A stretch of 64,000 nucleotides of DNA, from assembly GCF_900104035.1 (NCBI RefSeq), contig NZ_FNIT01000007.1, positions 1 through 64,000 of the forward strand, given 5' to 3'. The notes beneath the pieces were generated by a model, which saw only the letters and a program-made list of their open reading frames with translations, ran no database searches and was not told the origin of the DNA. The stretch's first letter is position 1; every line of letters starts with the position of its first letter. Positions 10,154 to 18,155 of this stretch are shown here, in pieces. Both the position numbers and the translations under genes were made by a program. This DNA is from Aureimonas jatrophae (lineage in GTDB: Bacteria; Pseudomonadota; Alphaproteobacteria; Rhizobiales; Rhizobiaceae).

Positions 10154-10169
10154 CGTCTCTCGTCCTCTT

Positions 10170-10204
10170 GTCGGCACGCCGACTCTTAGCGTTTCGGCAC
10201 AGCT
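10170..10204 (-). promoter_or_regulatory. Dyad and tts-box-like sequence before the chaperone gene
   Basis: GTCGGCACGCCGAC (10170-10183) is a 5-base dyad with a 4-base loop, 17 bases before the chaperone ATG. Just upstream on the minus strand, AGCTGTGCCGAAACGCTAA (10204-10186) loosely resembles the core of the rhizobial tts box (AGCTTnTCGAAAGCTAA) but only with gaps. The resemblance may be chance. Confidence 0.2.
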
Positions 10205-10395
10205 CGGACGCAACATGGGAACCGCTCGTCCTGGAACAGGCTCTAGCACCCTGTGCGCGCTGGCCGATGTGCTGTTTGGCACTGATAGCGCCGGGGTGAC
10301 GAGGCGCGGTTGCTGCATCTCACCCCGGCGCCTATCTGAGGTTCCCCAACGCCGTCCGCACCGTGTGGTAACGGCAGAAGCTCAAAGGAGCCGCG

Positions 10396-11640
10396 ATGGC
10401 CGAGGATACGAGCCGGAACCTGGAGCGCTTCGACGTCGTGGTGGCGGGGGCCGGCTATGTCGGCCTGTCGGTCGCCGTGTCGATCAAGGCGTCGGCGCCC
10501 GCGCTTCGCGTTCTCGTGGTGGACGCCGCGCCGGCCGAGGTCTGGCGGCGCGACGGCCGCGCCTCGGCCGTGGCCGCCGCCGCGGTGCGCATGCTGGAGC
10601 GGCTCGGCGTCTGGCACGCGATCCAGGGCGAGGCCGAACCGATCCGCGACATGATCGTCACGGACTCGCGCGCCGGCGACGTCGTGCGCCCGACGCTTCT
10701 CACCTTCGGCGGCGAAGCGGGCCCGGGCGAGCCCTTCGCGCACATGGTGCCCAACACGGCCCTGAACGGGGCGCTGCGGGCGCGCGCGGCCGAGCTCGGC
10801 CTCGAGATCCGCGCCGGCCATGCGGTGGACGGCATCGAGGAGGGTCCCGCCTTCACCACGGTGCGCTTTGCCGAGGGAGCCTCGATCGAGACGCGCCTTC
10901 TGGTGGCCGCCGACGGTGTTCATTCCACGATCCGCCGGCTGTCCGGCATCCGCACCGTGCATCAGGACTACGGGCAGAAGGGCATCGTGTGCACGGTGCG
11001 CCACGAGCGTCCGCACAACGGCCGCGCCGAGGAGCACTTCCTGCCGGCCGGGCCCTTCGCCATCCTGCCGCTCAAGAACAACCGGTCCTCGCTGGTCTGG
11101 ACCGAGAGCGCGGCCGAGGCCGACCGCCTCGTGCGTGCCGACGAGATGGTGTTCGAGCTGGAACTGGAGCGGCGCTTCGGCCTGAAGCTCGGCGCCATCA
11201 CCGTGGAGGACCGTCCGCGCGCCTTTCCGCTCGGCCTGACGCTCGCGCGCGACTTCGTGCGTCCGCGCCTGGCGCTCGCCGGCGACGCGGCGCACGGCAT
11301 TCACCCGATCGCGGGCCAGGGCCTCAACCTCGGCTTCAAGGACGCGGCGGCGCTGGCCGAGACCGTGGTGGACGCAGCAAGGCTCGGGCGCGACATCGGC
11401 GCGCTCGACACGCTGGAGCGCTACCAGCGCTGGCGGCGCTTCGACACGCTGCGCATGGGGCTGACCACCGACGTCCTCAATCGCCTGTTCTCGAACGACA
11501 ACGGCGCGTTGCGGGCCGTGCGCTCCTTCGGCCTGTCGGTGGTGGACCGGCTGCCGTTCGCCAAGAACGGCTTCGTGCGTCAGGCCTCGGGTCTGACCGG
11601 CGGCGCGGTGCCGCGCCTCCTTCAGGGCGAGGCGATCTGA
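10396..11640 (+). CDS. FAD-dependent ubiquinone-biosynthesis hydroxylase (UbiH/UbiF/UbiL family)
   Basis: Class A flavoprotein monooxygenases of this group hydroxylate the ubiquinone ring. The N-terminal Rossmann motif is VVVAGAGYVGLSVAV. The second FAD and NADPH contact motif is LLVAADGVHSTIR, and the third is LALAGDAAHGIHPIAGQGLNLGF (the UbiH/COQ6 signature region). Length 414 is typical. A strong AAAGGAG ribosome-binding site precedes the ATG at 10396. Which ring position is hydroxylated cannot be decided from sequence alone; alphaproteobacteria often use UbiL or UbiM type enzymes with broad regioselectivity. It stands alone, diverging from the chaperone/effector pair and followed by the sulfur operon. 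Confidence 0.88.
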   Translation: MAEDTSRNLERFDVVVAGAGYVGLSVAVSIKASAPALRVLVVDAAPAEVWRRDGRASAVAAAAVRMLERLGVWHAIQGEAEPIRDMIVTDSRAGDVVRPTLLTFGGEAGPGEPFAHMVPNTALNGALRARAAELGLEIRAGHAVDGIEEGPAFTTVRFAEGASIETRLLVAADGVHSTIRRLSGIRTVHQDYGQKGIVCTVRHERPHNGRAEEHFLPAGPFAILPLKNNRSSLVWTESAAEADRLVRADEMVFELELERRFGLKLGAITVEDRPRAFPLGLTLARDFVRPRLALAGDAAHGIHPIAGQGLNLGFKDAAALAETVVDAARLGRDIGALDTLERYQRWRRFDTLRMGLTTDVLNRLFSNDNGALRAVRSFGLSVVDRLPFAKNGFVRQASGLTGGAVPRLLQGEAI

Positions 11641-11673
11641 GGCGGCGAACAGGGCAGCCGGCGGCAAGTCCCT

Positions 11674-11703
11674 GTTAAATCTACTATTATTCTGTATTGA
11701 TGG
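11674..11703. promoter_or_regulatory. AT-rich island upstream of the sulfate-reduction operon
   Basis: About thirty bases starting at TGTTAAATCTACTATT are strongly AT-rich in otherwise GC-rich DNA. They lie about 200 bases before the first gene of the sulfur operon, in a 259-base intergenic stretch. They are a candidate promoter or regulator-binding region, but no clear -35/-10 pair or known motif is assigned. Confidence 0.3.
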
Positions 11704-11899
11704 CGTGCGGGGGCGCTGTTCCCCGCGCCGCAGCATGCGCGGCCTCGACTTGGAACCGTTCGAGGAAATTTCGTTTCTCTCCGGCGCCGGCTTTGGTACG
11801 CCCGTCCGGGCGCGCGTCGCGGCGGCACCCTAGATTACGGGACCCTGTGGACGCGCGCGTCAGGGGCCGGGCGCGATGGTCCGAAACGGGAAGAACCGC

Positions 11900-12253
11900 A
11901 TGGTCGACGACGTCAAGACGAACGCCAAGACGGCCAAGACGCCGAAGGGGCCCAAGCTCCCGGTGATCATGACCGCGAACGATCTCCTGGACGGCGAGGT
12001 CGTGTTCCTGACACGCGACGGCTGGAGCTTCGACCCCAAGGACGCGCTGGTGGCCGGGGACGCCGAGACCGCCGGCTGGATGGAAGCGGAAGGACGACGC
12101 GCCTTTGCCGAGAACCGCGTGGTCGACGCCTACCTCGTCGAGGTCGACGTGGTCGACGGCCTTCCTCGGGCCAAGCATTTCCGCGAGGCGATCCGTCAGC
12201 GCGGCCCCACCATGCTCACGCAGTTCGGCAAGCAGGCCGACTTCCCCGCCTAG
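11900..12253 (+). CDS. DUF2849 domain protein of the sulfur operon
   Basis: A 117-residue protein of the DUF2849 family, which in Rhizobiales regularly precedes the sulfite reductase gene. Its role is not established; an accessory function in sulfite reduction is inferred from conserved position only. Visible family features are MTANDLLDGEVVFLTRDGWS and the later VVDAYLVEVDV segment. I chose the ATG at 11900, which has GGGAAG eight bases upstream, over the ATG at 11876. The stop lies 44 bases before cysI, and the genes are co-directional. Confidence 0.8.
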   Translation: MVDDVKTNAKTAKTPKGPKLPVIMTANDLLDGEVVFLTRDGWSFDPKDALVAGDAETAGWMEAEGRRAFAENRVVDAYLVEVDVVDGLPRAKHFREAIRQRGPTMLTQFGKQADFPA

Positions 12254-12297
12254 ACACCTGCCCGGCCGCCTCGAGATATCGCCAAGGACCCGCCCGC

Positions 12298-13977
12298 ATG
12301 TACCGCTACGATGAATTCGATGAGAGCTTCGTGCGCGACCGCGTCAACCAGTTCCGGAGCCAGGTGGAACGCCGCCTCGACGGCTCGCTGACCGACGACG
12401 AGTTCAAGCCGCTGCGCCTGAAGAACGGGCTGTACCTTCAGCTCCACGCCTACATGCTGCGCATCGCCGTGCCCTACGGCACGCTGAACTCCAGGCAGCT
12501 GCGCCAGCTCGCCCATATCGCCGAAGTATACGACAAGGGCTACGGTCACTTCACGACGCGCCAGAACCTCCAGTTCAACTGGCCGAAGCTGCGCGACGTG
12601 CCGGCGATCATGGACCTGCTCGCCGATGTCGAGATGCACTGCATCCAGACCTCCGGCAACTGCATCCGCAACGTGACCGCCGACCAGTTCGCGGGCGTCG
12701 CCGCCGACGAGGTCGAGGATCCGCGCCCGACCGGCGAGCTGATCCGCCAGTGGTCGAGCCTCCATCCCGAGTTCTCGTGGCTGCCGCGCAAGTTCAAGAT
12801 CGCCGTCACCGGCGCCGAGCATGACCGGGCCGCCGTGAAGGTGCACGACATCGGCCTGCGCATCCTGCGGCACCCCGAAACGGGCGAGGTCGGCTACGAG
12901 GTGATCGTGGGCGGCGGGCTCGGCCGAACGCCCTTCGTGGGCAAGGTGATCCGCGACTTCCTGCCCAAGGGCGAGCTCCTCGCCTATCTGGAAGCCGTGA
13001 TGCGCGTCTACAACGCGGAAGGGCGGCGCGACAACAAGTACAAGGCGCGCGTGAAGATCCTCGTCCACGAGATCGGCACCGAGGAGTTCCGCGAGCGCGT
13101 CGAGGCCGAGTACGCGCTTCTCGACGGGCCGACCGTGAACGCGCCCGAGGACGAGATCGAGCGCATCGCGCGCTACTTCGCCCCGCCCGCCTACGAGACG
13201 CTGCCGCCCGAGTCCGAGACGCTGCGGGCCGCCCGTGCCGGCGACCCCGAGCTCGACCGCTTCGTCAGCCAGAACGGCTTCCCGCACCGCCAGCCCGGCT
13301 ACATCACGCTCACCGTCTCGCTGAAGCCCATCGGCGGCGTGCCGGGCGACATGTCGGACGCGCAGATGCGCGCCTTTGCCGACATCGCGGAGCGCTACTC
13401 GTTCGACGAGCTGCGCGTCACCCACGTCCAGAACCTCGTCCTGCCGCACGTGCGACAGGACGACGTGCCGGCGGTCTTCGCCGCGCTGAAGGCGGCGGGG
13501 CTCGCCACCGCCAACGCGGGCCTTGTCACCGACATCATCGCCTGCCCCGGCCTCGACTACTGCGCGCTCGCCACCGCCCGCTCGATCCCCATCGCGCAGG
13601 ACATCTCCAACCTCTTCGCCGACGAGGCGCGCTCGCGTGCGCTCGGCGAGATCCAGATCAAGATCTCGGGCTGCATCAACGCCTGCGGCCACCACCATGT
13701 CGGCCATATCGGCATTCTCGGCCTCGAGAAGTCGGGCCGCGAGAACTACCAGATCACGGTGGGCGGCGACGCGTCCGAGGACGCGAGCCTGGGCGAGCGC
13801 GTCGGCCCCGGCATCGACGGTGACCAGGTGCCCGGCGCGATCGAGGCGCTGGTGGACGTCTACATGGCGGAGCGGCAGGGCGACGAGCGCTTCATCGACA
13901 CCGTGAAGCGCGCCGGGCTCGAGCCCTTCAAGCAGGGCTTCACGGCCTATGTGGCGCGCGTAGGAGAGCCGGCGTGA
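12298..13977 (+). CDS. cysI: Sulfite reductase hemoprotein (nitrite/sulfite reductase family)
   Basis: This enzyme reduces sulfite to sulfide with six electrons at a coupled siroheme and [4Fe-4S] centre. The cluster/siroheme cysteines are visible as CPGLDYC (C416, C422) and CINAC (C459, C463), the CX5C...CX3C pattern of the family. N-terminal features include HFTTRQNLQFNW and QTSGNCIRNVTADQFAGV. Length is 559 residues. The surrounding APS reductase and ATP sulfurylase genes favour sulfite over nitrite as substrate. No flavoprotein subunit (CysJ) is adjacent, so electrons probably come from ferredoxin or another donor. The gene overlaps the next one by four bases. Confidence 0.92.
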   Translation: MYRYDEFDESFVRDRVNQFRSQVERRLDGSLTDDEFKPLRLKNGLYLQLHAYMLRIAVPYGTLNSRQLRQLAHIAEVYDKGYGHFTTRQNLQFNWPKLRDVPAIMDLLADVEMHCIQTSGNCIRNVTADQFAGVAADEVEDPRPTGELIRQWSSLHPEFSWLPRKFKIAVTGAEHDRAAVKVHDIGLRILRHPETGEVGYEVIVGGGLGRTPFVGKVIRDFLPKGELLAYLEAVMRVYNAEGRRDNKYKARVKILVHEIGTEEFRERVEAEYALLDGPTVNAPEDEIERIARYFAPPAYETLPPESETLRAARAGDPELDRFVSQNGFPHRQPGYITLTVSLKPIGGVPGDMSDAQMRAFADIAERYSFDELRVTHVQNLVLPHVRQDDVPAVFAALKAAGLATANAGLVTDIIACPGLDYCALATARSIPIAQDISNLFADEARSRALGEIQIKISGCINACGHHHVGHIGILGLEKSGRENYQITVGGDASEDASLGERVGPGIDGDQVPGAIEALVDVYMAERQGDERFIDTVKRAGLEPFKQGFTAYVARVGEPA

Positions 13978-14495
13978 GCGCCGCCCTCCTTCTGCGCCCG
14001 GAAGGGCCCGTCGCCGACGAGTACGCGCGCGTCGCCGACGTCGCGGAGCTCTCGCTCAACGGCGGCCCGGTGATCGTCACCCTGGAGACCATCGACCAGG
14101 CGCTCAGCGACCGGCGCAACGAGCGCCTGGGGCTCGAGATCGGCAACAACACGCCGCTTTCCGCGGTGGAAGCCTATCTCGGGCAGATCGATCTCATCTC
14201 GGTGGTGTTTCCGAGCTTTTCCGACGGGCGCGGCCTGTCGCTCGCCAAGCGCCTGCGCCGGGCGGGCTTTGCCGGCACCTTGCGCGCGAGCGGCCCGCTG
14301 ATCTCGGACCAGTTCGCCGAGGCCCTCGCCTGCGGCTTCGATGAGGTGGCGCTGCCCGAGGCGAGTGCCGCCCGCCAGCCGGCCGAGCAATGGGGTGCCG
14401 CGCTCCATGCGGTGCGCGAGCATTACCAGACCGGCTACGGCGAGGGGGAAAGCATCCTCCAGAAGCGCCTGGCCGCGCGCGGGAGCGCGGCGTGA
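13974..14495 (+). CDS. DUF934 domain protein of the sulfur operon
   Basis: A 173-residue DUF934 protein, a family found almost always between sulfite reductase and APS/PAPS reductase genes in proteobacteria. Its biochemical role is not settled. Visible family features are LIEIGN-type LGLEIGNNTPLSAVEAYL, IDLISVVFPSFSDGRGLSLA and LRRAGFAGTLRASGPLISDQ. The start is a GTG at 13974 overlapping the cysI stop in a GTGA arrangement, and its own stop overlaps the cysH GTG in the same way. This points to translational coupling across the three genes. Confidence 0.85.
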   Translation: MSAALLLRPEGPVADEYARVADVAELSLNGGPVIVTLETIDQALSDRRNERLGLEIGNNTPLSAVEAYLGQIDLISVVFPSFSDGRGLSLAKRLRRAGFAGTLRASGPLISDQFAEALACGFDEVALPEASAARQPAEQWGAALHAVREHYQTGYGEGESILQKRLAARGSAA

Positions 14496-15310
14496 GCGCG
14501 CCGGCTGCCGCGGCGATCGAGGGGACGGACGCGTTGCGCGCCCTCAGCCTCGAGCTCGACGCGGCCTTCGCCACGCTCGACCCGGAAGGGCGCCTTCGGC
14601 TTCTGGCCGAGCGCGTACCGGGCCGCACCGTGTTCACCACCTCGCTCGGGATCGAGGACCAGATGCTGACGCATCTCGTGTTCCGCGCCAAGCTCCCCAT
14701 CGAGGTCGTGACGCTGGATACGGGCCGCCTCTTTCCCGAGACCTACGCGCTCTGGCAACGCACCGAGGAGCAGTACGGCCGGCGCATCAAGGCGAAATAC
14801 CCGCAGGCGGACGCGCTGGAGGCTCTGATCGACGACCAGGGCATCAACGGCTTCTACTTCGCGCCGGAGATGCGAAAAGCCTGCTGCGGCGTGCGCAAGG
14901 TGGAGCCGCTGGGACGCGCCTTGGCGGGCGCCAGCGGCTGGGTCACGGGCCTGCGCCGCGACCAGTCACCCAACCGCGAGAAGCTCGACTTCGTGGAGTT
15001 CGACGAGGCGCGGGGGATGGTCAAGGCCAACCCGCTCTTCGACTGGACGCGCGAGGAGATCCGCGTCTTCACGGCCGAGAACGGCGTGCCGGTGAACGAG
15101 CTCCACGACAAGGGCTTCCTGTCGATCGGCTGCGCTCCCTGCACGCGCGCCATCCGCCCCGGCGAGGTGGAGCGTGCCGGCCGCTGGTGGTGGGAGGAGG
15201 AGACGCTGCGCGAGTGCGGCCTCCACATGGACGCGAGCGGCCGGTCCGTGCGCGCCCGCGACGGCAAGCCGGCTCCCGGCGACAGCGCCTTCGAGACCAT
15301 TCCGTCCTGA
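14492..15310 (+). CDS. cysH: Assimilatory adenylylsulfate (APS) reductase
   Basis: The enzyme reduces APS to sulfite using thioredoxin. Two cysteine pairs that bind a [4Fe-4S] cluster are present: C131-C132 (KACCGVRK) and C214-C217 (GCAPC). The catalytic cysteine C242 is in ECGLH near the C terminus. The presence of the cluster cysteines marks the APS-using (not PAPS-using) type, which agrees with the absence of an APS kinase here. PP-loop signature [11 protein letters not shown] is near residue 50. The start is GTG at 14492, overlapping the DUF934 gene; length 272. Confidence 0.92.
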   Translation: MSAPAAAAIEGTDALRALSLELDAAFATLDPEGRLRLLAERVPGRTVFTTSLGIEDQMLTHLVFRAKLPIEVVTLDTGRLFPETYALWQRTEEQYGRRIKAKYPQADALEALIDDQGINGFYFAPEMRKACCGVRKVEPLGRALAGASGWVTGLRRDQSPNREKLDFVEFDEARGMVKANPLFDWTREEIRVFTAENGVPVNELHDKGFLSIGCAPCTRAIRPGEVERAGRWWWEEETLRECGLHMDASGRSVRARDGKPAPGDSAFETIPS

Positions 15311-15356
15311 CGTCTTCGGCGCCCCGGCGCTCCCGAGTTCCAAGGTTTCCCGATCC

Positions 15357-16259
15357 ATGACCCCGATGACCCATCTCCAGCGCCTGGAGGCCGAGTCGAT
15401 CTTCATCATCCGCGAGGTGGCGGCCACCGCCGAGAACCCCGTGATGATGTATTCCATCGGCAAGGACTCGGCGGTCATGCTGCATCTGGCGCTGAAGGCC
15501 TTCGCGCCGGGGCGCCTCCCCTTCCCCGTGCTCCACGTCGACACGACCTGGAAGTTCCGCGAGATGATCGAGTTTCGCGACCGCACGGCGCGCGAGAAGG
15601 GTTTGGACCTCATCGTCCATACCAACCAGGAGGGTCTGGCCGCCGGCGTGAACCCCTTCGACTCCGGCTCGCGCACCCATACCGACATCATGAAGACCGA
15701 GGCGCTGAAGCAGGCGCTCAACAAGTACAAGTTCGATGCGGCCTTCGGCGGCGCGCGCCGCGACGAGGAGAAGTCGAGGGCCAAGGAGCGCGTCTTCTCG
15801 CTGCGCACCGCCGAGCATCGCTGGGACCCCAAGTCCCAGCGCCCCGAGCCCTGGAACCTCTTCAACACGCGCAAGCGCCAGGGCGAGAGCTTCCGCGTCT
15901 TTCCGCTGTCGAATTGGACGGAAGGCGACGTCTGGGACTACATCGCGATCGAGGGGATCGAGGTGGTGCCGCTCTACTTCGCCAAGCCGCGCCCCATCCT
16001 CCGGCGCGACGGGACGCTGATCATGCGCGACGACGATCGCATGAAGCTTCTGCCCGGCGAGACCGAGGAGATGATGACGGTGCGCTTCCGCACGCTCGGC
16101 GACTATCCCCTGACCGGCGCGGTGCCCTCCACGGCCTCGACGCTGGAGGAGGTCATCGCCGAGATGCGCGCGTCCCGCTCGTCGGAGCGTGAGGGCCGGG
16201 TGATCGATCGCGACGGCGGCGCCTCGATGGAAGAAAAGAAGCAGGAAGGCTACTTCTGA
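15357..16259 (+). CDS. cysD: Sulfate adenylyltransferase subunit 2
   Basis: CysD is the ATP-pyrophosphatase subunit of ATP sulfurylase, making APS from sulfate and ATP with CysN. The PP-loop [17 protein letters not shown] is at about residues 33-49. Other family blocks are [40 protein letters not shown] and the C-terminal EEKKQEGYF, which is nearly invariant in CysD. Length 300 is typical. The ATG lies 46 bases after the cysH stop, and the stop overlaps the start of cysN in a TGATG arrangement. Confidence 0.96.
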   Translation: MTPMTHLQRLEAESIFIIREVAATAENPVMMYSIGKDSAVMLHLALKAFAPGRLPFPVLHVDTTWKFREMIEFRDRTAREKGLDLIVHTNQEGLAAGVNPFDSGSRTHTDIMKTEALKQALNKYKFDAAFGGARRDEEKSRAKERVFSLRTAEHRWDPKSQRPEPWNLFNTRKRQGESFRVFPLSNWTEGDVWDYIAIEGIEVVPLYFAKPRPILRRDGTLIMRDDDRMKLLPGETEEMMTVRFRTLGDYPLTGAVPSTASTLEEVIAEMRASRSSEREGRVIDRDGGASMEEKKQEGYF

Positions 16260-18004
16260 TGTCGAGCGCGCTGCACAAGACCGAAGGCGACGCCGTGCTG
16301 GAAGCGGCCAGCAACACCGCCGCCGTCGCCGAGATGGATAGCTATGCCGGTCCCGCGCCCGATGCGCTCGCCGACCCCGAGGGGCGCGCGGCGGCGCTCG
16401 CCCGCGCGGGCGCCAAGGCGTCTCTCCTGCGCTTCATCACCTGCGGCTCGGTGGACGACGGCAAGTCGACCCTGATCGGTCGCCTCCTGTTCGACACGGA
16501 CTCGGTCTTCGACGACCAGATGGACGCGCTCAAGCGCGACTCGAAGAAGTTCGGCACGACCGGCGAGGACCTCGACTTCGCGCTTCTCGTCGACGGCCTG
16601 TCGGCCGAGCGCGAGCAGGGCATCACGATCGACGTCGCCTATCGCTACTTCTCCACCGCATCCCGCGCGTTCATCATCGCCGACACGCCGGGCCACGAGC
16701 AGTACACGCGCAACATGGCGACCGGCGCCTCCCAGGCCGAGCTCGCCGTGATTCTCGTGGACGCCCGCAAGGGCATCCTGCCCCAGACGCGGCGCCACTC
16801 CTTCATCACCTCGATGGTCGGCATCAAGTCGGTGATCGTGGCGGTCAACAAGATGGACCTCGTCGGCTTCGACCAAACGGTCTTCGACGAGATCCGCGCC
16901 GCCTACGAGGCGATCCGCCCGCAGCTCGGCTTCACCAGCGTCACCTACGTGCCGCTGTCGGCCAAGAACGGCGACAACCTCGCCTCGCGCTCAGCAGCCT
17001 CGCCTTGGTACGAGGGACCGACGCTGCTTGAAGCCCTAGAGCGGGCGCAACCGCCCGAGACCGGCGGCACGTCGGCGCGCTTCCGCCTGCCGGTGCAGTG
17101 GGTGAACCGGCCGAACCTCGACTTCCGCGGCTTCTGCGGCCAGGTCGCGGGCGGTGCCGTGAAGCCCGGCGACGCCGTGCTCTCGCTGCCCAGCCGCCGC
17201 CGCTCCACGGTGCGCGAGGTGCTGGGGCCGGACGGCGCGAAGGCGGAGGCCCATGTCGGCGAGGCCGTCACGCTGACGCTGCACGACGAGATCGACGCCT
17301 CGCGCGGCGACGTCCTCGTTCATGCCGACGATCCGATCCGCGCGCACCGGCTCCTCCAGGCCGAGATGCTCTGGATGGTGGACCGGCCGCTGATCCCCGG
17401 CGGGCGCTTCATCCTGCGCCTCGCCTCCGCCCAGACGCCCGCCAACGTGCGCTCGCTCGACGAGGCGATCGACATCCATTCCTACGAGCCGCGCCGCGCC
17501 AACGCGCTCCTGATGAACGAGATCGGGCGCGTCACGATCGCGCTCGACCGGCCCGTCGTCGCCGCGCCGTACGAGGAAAGCCGCGCGCTCGGCGCCTTTA
17601 TCCTCGTCGACCAGCTGACCAACGAGACGGTCGCGCTCGGCGTCGTCCGCTCGACGCCCGACCGCGGCGAGGAGGCGACCGCCGCCCCCCGCCTCGCGCC
17701 GCCGCCCCATGTCGAGGACACGCTGCCGGCCGCCACGCGGTGGGAAACCTTCCGGCGCCTGTGGCTCGGCTCGGCGCTCGCCGCCGACCCGTCGAGGGCG
17801 CGCGGCGTCACGCTGTTCCGGGCGGCGTCGGCGATCCTGGTTGGTCTCCTGGTGCTCGTGATGGGCCTGCATCTCTGGCAGGCGATCCTGGTCGGCGCGC
17901 TCGACTTCGGGCTTCGCCCGCTGCTGCGCCGCCTCATGGTTCCGCGCGAGACCGAGGTGCCCCGACCCGACCCGAGCGACGTGCGGGACGGCGCGGGCAT
18001 CTAG
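16259..18004 (+). CDS. cysN: Sulfate adenylyltransferase subunit 1 with C-terminal membrane tail
   Basis: CysN is the GTPase subunit of ATP sulfurylase. G motifs are clear: GSVDDGKSTLIGRLLFD (P-loop), DTPGHEQYTRNM (G3) and NKMDL (G4). The EF-Tu-like domains 2 and 3 follow to about residue 465. Unlike many rhizobial homologues there is no APS kinase domain. Instead about 115 further residues carry a strongly hydrophobic stretch (about 520-552, LVGLLVLVMGLHLWQAILVG) and a basic then proline-rich end. This is either a membrane anchor or a fused small membrane domain; I do not recognise it with certainty. The product is 581 residues, against about 475 for E. coli CysN. Confidence 0.93.
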   Translation: MSSALHKTEGDAVLEAASNTAAVAEMDSYAGPAPDALADPEGRAAALARAGAKASLLRFITCGSVDDGKSTLIGRLLFDTDSVFDDQMDALKRDSKKFGTTGEDLDFALLVDGLSAEREQGITIDVAYRYFSTASRAFIIADTPGHEQYTRNMATGASQAELAVILVDARKGILPQTRRHSFITSMVGIKSVIVAVNKMDLVGFDQTVFDEIRAAYEAIRPQLGFTSVTYVPLSAKNGDNLASRSAASPWYEGPTLLEALERAQPPETGGTSARFRLPVQWVNRPNLDFRGFCGQVAGGAVKPGDAVLSLPSRRRSTVREVLGPDGAKAEAHVGEAVTLTLHDEIDASRGDVLVHADDPIRAHRLLQAEMLWMVDRPLIPGGRFILRLASAQTPANVRSLDEAIDIHSYEPRRANALLMNEIGRVTIALDRPVVAAPYEESRALGAFILVDQLTNETVALGVVRSTPDRGEEATAAPRLAPPPHVEDTLPAATRWETFRRLWLGSALAADPSRARGVTLFRAASAILVGLLVLVMGLHLWQAILVGALDFGLRPLLRRLMVPRETEVPRPDPSDVRDGAGI

Positions 18005-18015
18005 CCGGTTCCCGT

Positions 18016-18046
18016 AAAAAAGACCCCGGCGCGAACGCGCCGCGGG
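18016..18046 (-). terminator. Hairpin with T-run on the minus strand after cysN
   Basis: CGGCGCG (18027-18033) and CGCGCCG (18036-18042) form a 7-base stem. On the minus strand it is followed by GTC... and six T (18021-18016). That is the layout of a minus-strand terminator, yet both flanking genes are on the plus strand. It could still act on plus-strand transcription without a T-run, or end an antisense transcript. Confidence 0.35.
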
Positions 18047-18155
18047 AACGCTGCGACGGGGCTGCGAATTTTTGCGCCGACCCGTCGCTCGCGAGGGCGA
18101 CCTGTGGCAATGCCATGCGACCCGAGCCGGTCGCGCCCGCAGGAACCCGTTTCGC

